DNA from: Stenotrophomonas maltophilia
GTDB taxonomy: Bacteria > Pseudomonadota > Gammaproteobacteria > Xanthomonadales > Xanthomonadaceae
NCBI RefSeq assembly: GCF_006970445.1
Contig: NZ_CP033877.1
Location: 1,868,750-1,932,749, forward strand
Length of the DNA: 64,000 bases
Direction of reading: 5' to 3'
Shown: positions 62,963 through 64,000 of the stretch, piece after piece
How the letters are laid out: the number at the start of each line of letters is the position of its first letter
How positions within the stretch are numbered: position 1 is the stretch's first letter
The notes under the pieces: generated by a model
What the model was told of the DNA's origin: nothing
Databases searched by the model: none
The model's input: the letters and a program-made list of their open reading frames with translations, nothing else
Translations under genes and position numbers: made by a program

Positions 62963-63993
62963 GTGCCATGGACCGCCGCCTGCATGGGCTGGATCTGGCG
63001 CGCTACTTCGCATTGGCTGGCATGGTGCTGGTCAACTTCCGCCTGGCAATGGCCGTGGAGGCGGACGGTGATGGGTGGCTGGCGGGATGCTTCCATCTGC
63101 TGGAAGGCAAGGCCTCGGCGACGTTCGTTACCCTGGCCGGGCTTGGCCTGGTACTGGCCACGCAGCGCTCGGGCTGGATGCAGGCCAGCGTGCAGACCTG
63201 GCGGCGCGCGCTGTTCCTGCTGGTGCTGGGCCTGCTCAACCTGACCCTGTTCCCGGCCGACATCCTGCACTACTACGCGGTGTATTTCGCGCTGGCGGTG
63301 CTGTGGCTGCGTGCTTCGCCGCAGGTGTTGCTGGCCAGCATCGCCTGCCTGGCTGCCGGCTCGTTCTGGGCGCTGCTGCATTGGGACTACAGCCAGGGCT
63401 GGAACTGGCAGACGCTGGAATACGCCGGTCTGTGGCAATGGCCGGGCGCGGCCCGCAACCTGCTGTTCAATGGCTTCCATCCGCTGCTGCCCTGGATGTG
63501 CTTCTTCCTGCTGGGCATGCTGCTGGCACGCCTGCAGTTGTCACAGCCGAGGGTGCAGCGTGCGTTGTTGCTGCTGGGCCTTCTGCTGATCGGCGTGGGC
63601 CAGGGCGTGCAGCACCTTGCACAGGGAACGCCCTGGCAGCTGTGGCTGGGAACGCAGCCGATGCCGCCGGGACCGGCCTACGTGTTGACCGGTGCGGGCG
63701 CGGCCTGCAGCGCGATTGCCGCGTGCCTGTGGGTCAGCCGCCGGTATCCGGGGGATTGGCTGGAGCCACTCACCGCGGCAGGGCGGATGACCCTGACCCT
63801 GTACGTCGGCCACATCCTGCTGGGCATGGGGACGCTGGAATGGCTGGGCCTGCTCGATGGCAGCGCTTCGCTGCCGGCCGTGCTGCTGTGGGCATTGTTG
63901 TTCCTGATGCTGGCCACGGGCGCAGCGTGGCTGTGGTCCTGGCGGTTCACGCGGGGCCCATTGGAAGCGGTGATGCGGCGCGTCGCCGGCTAG
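62959..63993 (+). CDS. DUF418-family multi-pass membrane protein
   Basis: A 344-residue protein with about ten membrane segments starting L-H-G-L-D-L-A-R-Y-F-A-L-A-G-M-V-L-V-N, the typical opening of DUF418/HGSNAT-like membrane acyltransferases. The C-terminal half has G-R-M-T-L-T-L-Y-V-G-H, which is the other signature of the family. It probably moves an acyl group across the inner membrane, or acts in efflux; the acceptor is unknown. It is complete, ending at 63993. Confidence 0.85.
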   Translation: MSAMDRRLHGLDLARYFALAGMVLVNFRLAMAVEADGDGWLAGCFHLLEGKASATFVTLAGLGLVLATQRSGWMQASVQTWRRALFLLVLGLLNLTLFPADILHYYAVYFALAVLWLRASPQVLLASIACLAAGSFWALLHWDYSQGWNWQTLEYAGLWQWPGAARNLLFNGFHPLLPWMCFFLLGMLLARLQLSQPRVQRALLLLGLLLIGVGQGVQHLAQGTPWQLWLGTQPMPPGPAYVLTGAGAACSAIAACLWVSRRYPGDWLEPLTAAGRMTLTLYVGHILLGMGTLEWLGLLDGSASLPAVLLWALLFLMLATGAAWLWSWRFTRGPLEAVMRRVAG

Positions 63994-64000
63994 CACTTTG

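Overview
The window is chromosomal DNA of a high-GC gammaproteobacterium of the Xanthomonadaceae, most probably a member of the Stenotrophomonas maltophilia complex. The case rests on many short GTAG-headed palindromes of the SMAG type between genes, an intrinsic APH(3')-II-type aminoglycoside phosphotransferase, an oleate hydratase, and Xanthomonad-style guaB and guaA. No rRNA, tRNA, CRISPR array or intact insertion sequence was seen.

Positions 1-9400 are core genome: the start of a zinc alcohol dehydrogenase with a divergent LysR regulator, a rhodanese-MoeB protein, a KefB/C-type antiporter with an RCK domain, folD, guaB and guaA. Two blocks of SMAG palindromes here have been duplicated in tandem. 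One duplication (220 bp period) carried along the last 30 codons of moeB.

Positions 9400-18250 are a defence island at the 3' end of guaA. It opens with a decayed integrase gene (internal deletion plus frameshift), three 10-bp tandem repeats and an excisionase-like HTH gene. Then comes a tightly overlapping type I restriction operon in the order hsdR-hsdS-prrC-hsdM. The third gene is a PrrC-family anticodon nuclease, a suicide tRNase that the restriction enzyme is expected to hold silent. A separate Mrr-like type IV restriction enzyme follows.

Positions 18300-36000 are a mosaic of small accessory modules: a LysR/PfpI pair, a 5'-nucleotidase-like HAD protein, a lipoprotein, a gluzincin peptidase, a Sel1 protein, a 3-hydroxybutyrate-dehydrogenase-like SDR, a four-fold-repeat membrane protein, an ArsR/SRPBCC operon, oleate hydratase, and several regulator-target pairs. 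One TetR gene and its neighbouring membrane-protein gene carry the same palindromic operator.

Positions 36000-46700 form a coherent sulfur-acquisition cluster: TonB-dependent receptor, FMN reductase, DUF3088 protein, two flavin-dependent monooxygenases, an M20 deacetylase, a GNAT acetyltransferase, a fused ABC permease-ATPase and a binding protein. The set matches the logic of the Bacillus yxe/ytm operons (N-acetylation, oxygenation, deacetylation of S-modified cysteines), here with an outer-membrane receptor added.

Positions 46700-64000 hold a secreted discoidin/six-hairpin glycosidase-like protein, a HicA-like toxin-antitoxin candidate, a metallo-beta-lactamase-fold hydrolase with a divergent TetR and paired operators, an O-methyltransferase with its TetR, a 5TM/degenerate-GGDEF/EAL protein, a LysR/MFS pair, an ArsR-rhodanese operon divergent from a DUF2938-aph(3') pair, and a TetR/DUF418 pair.
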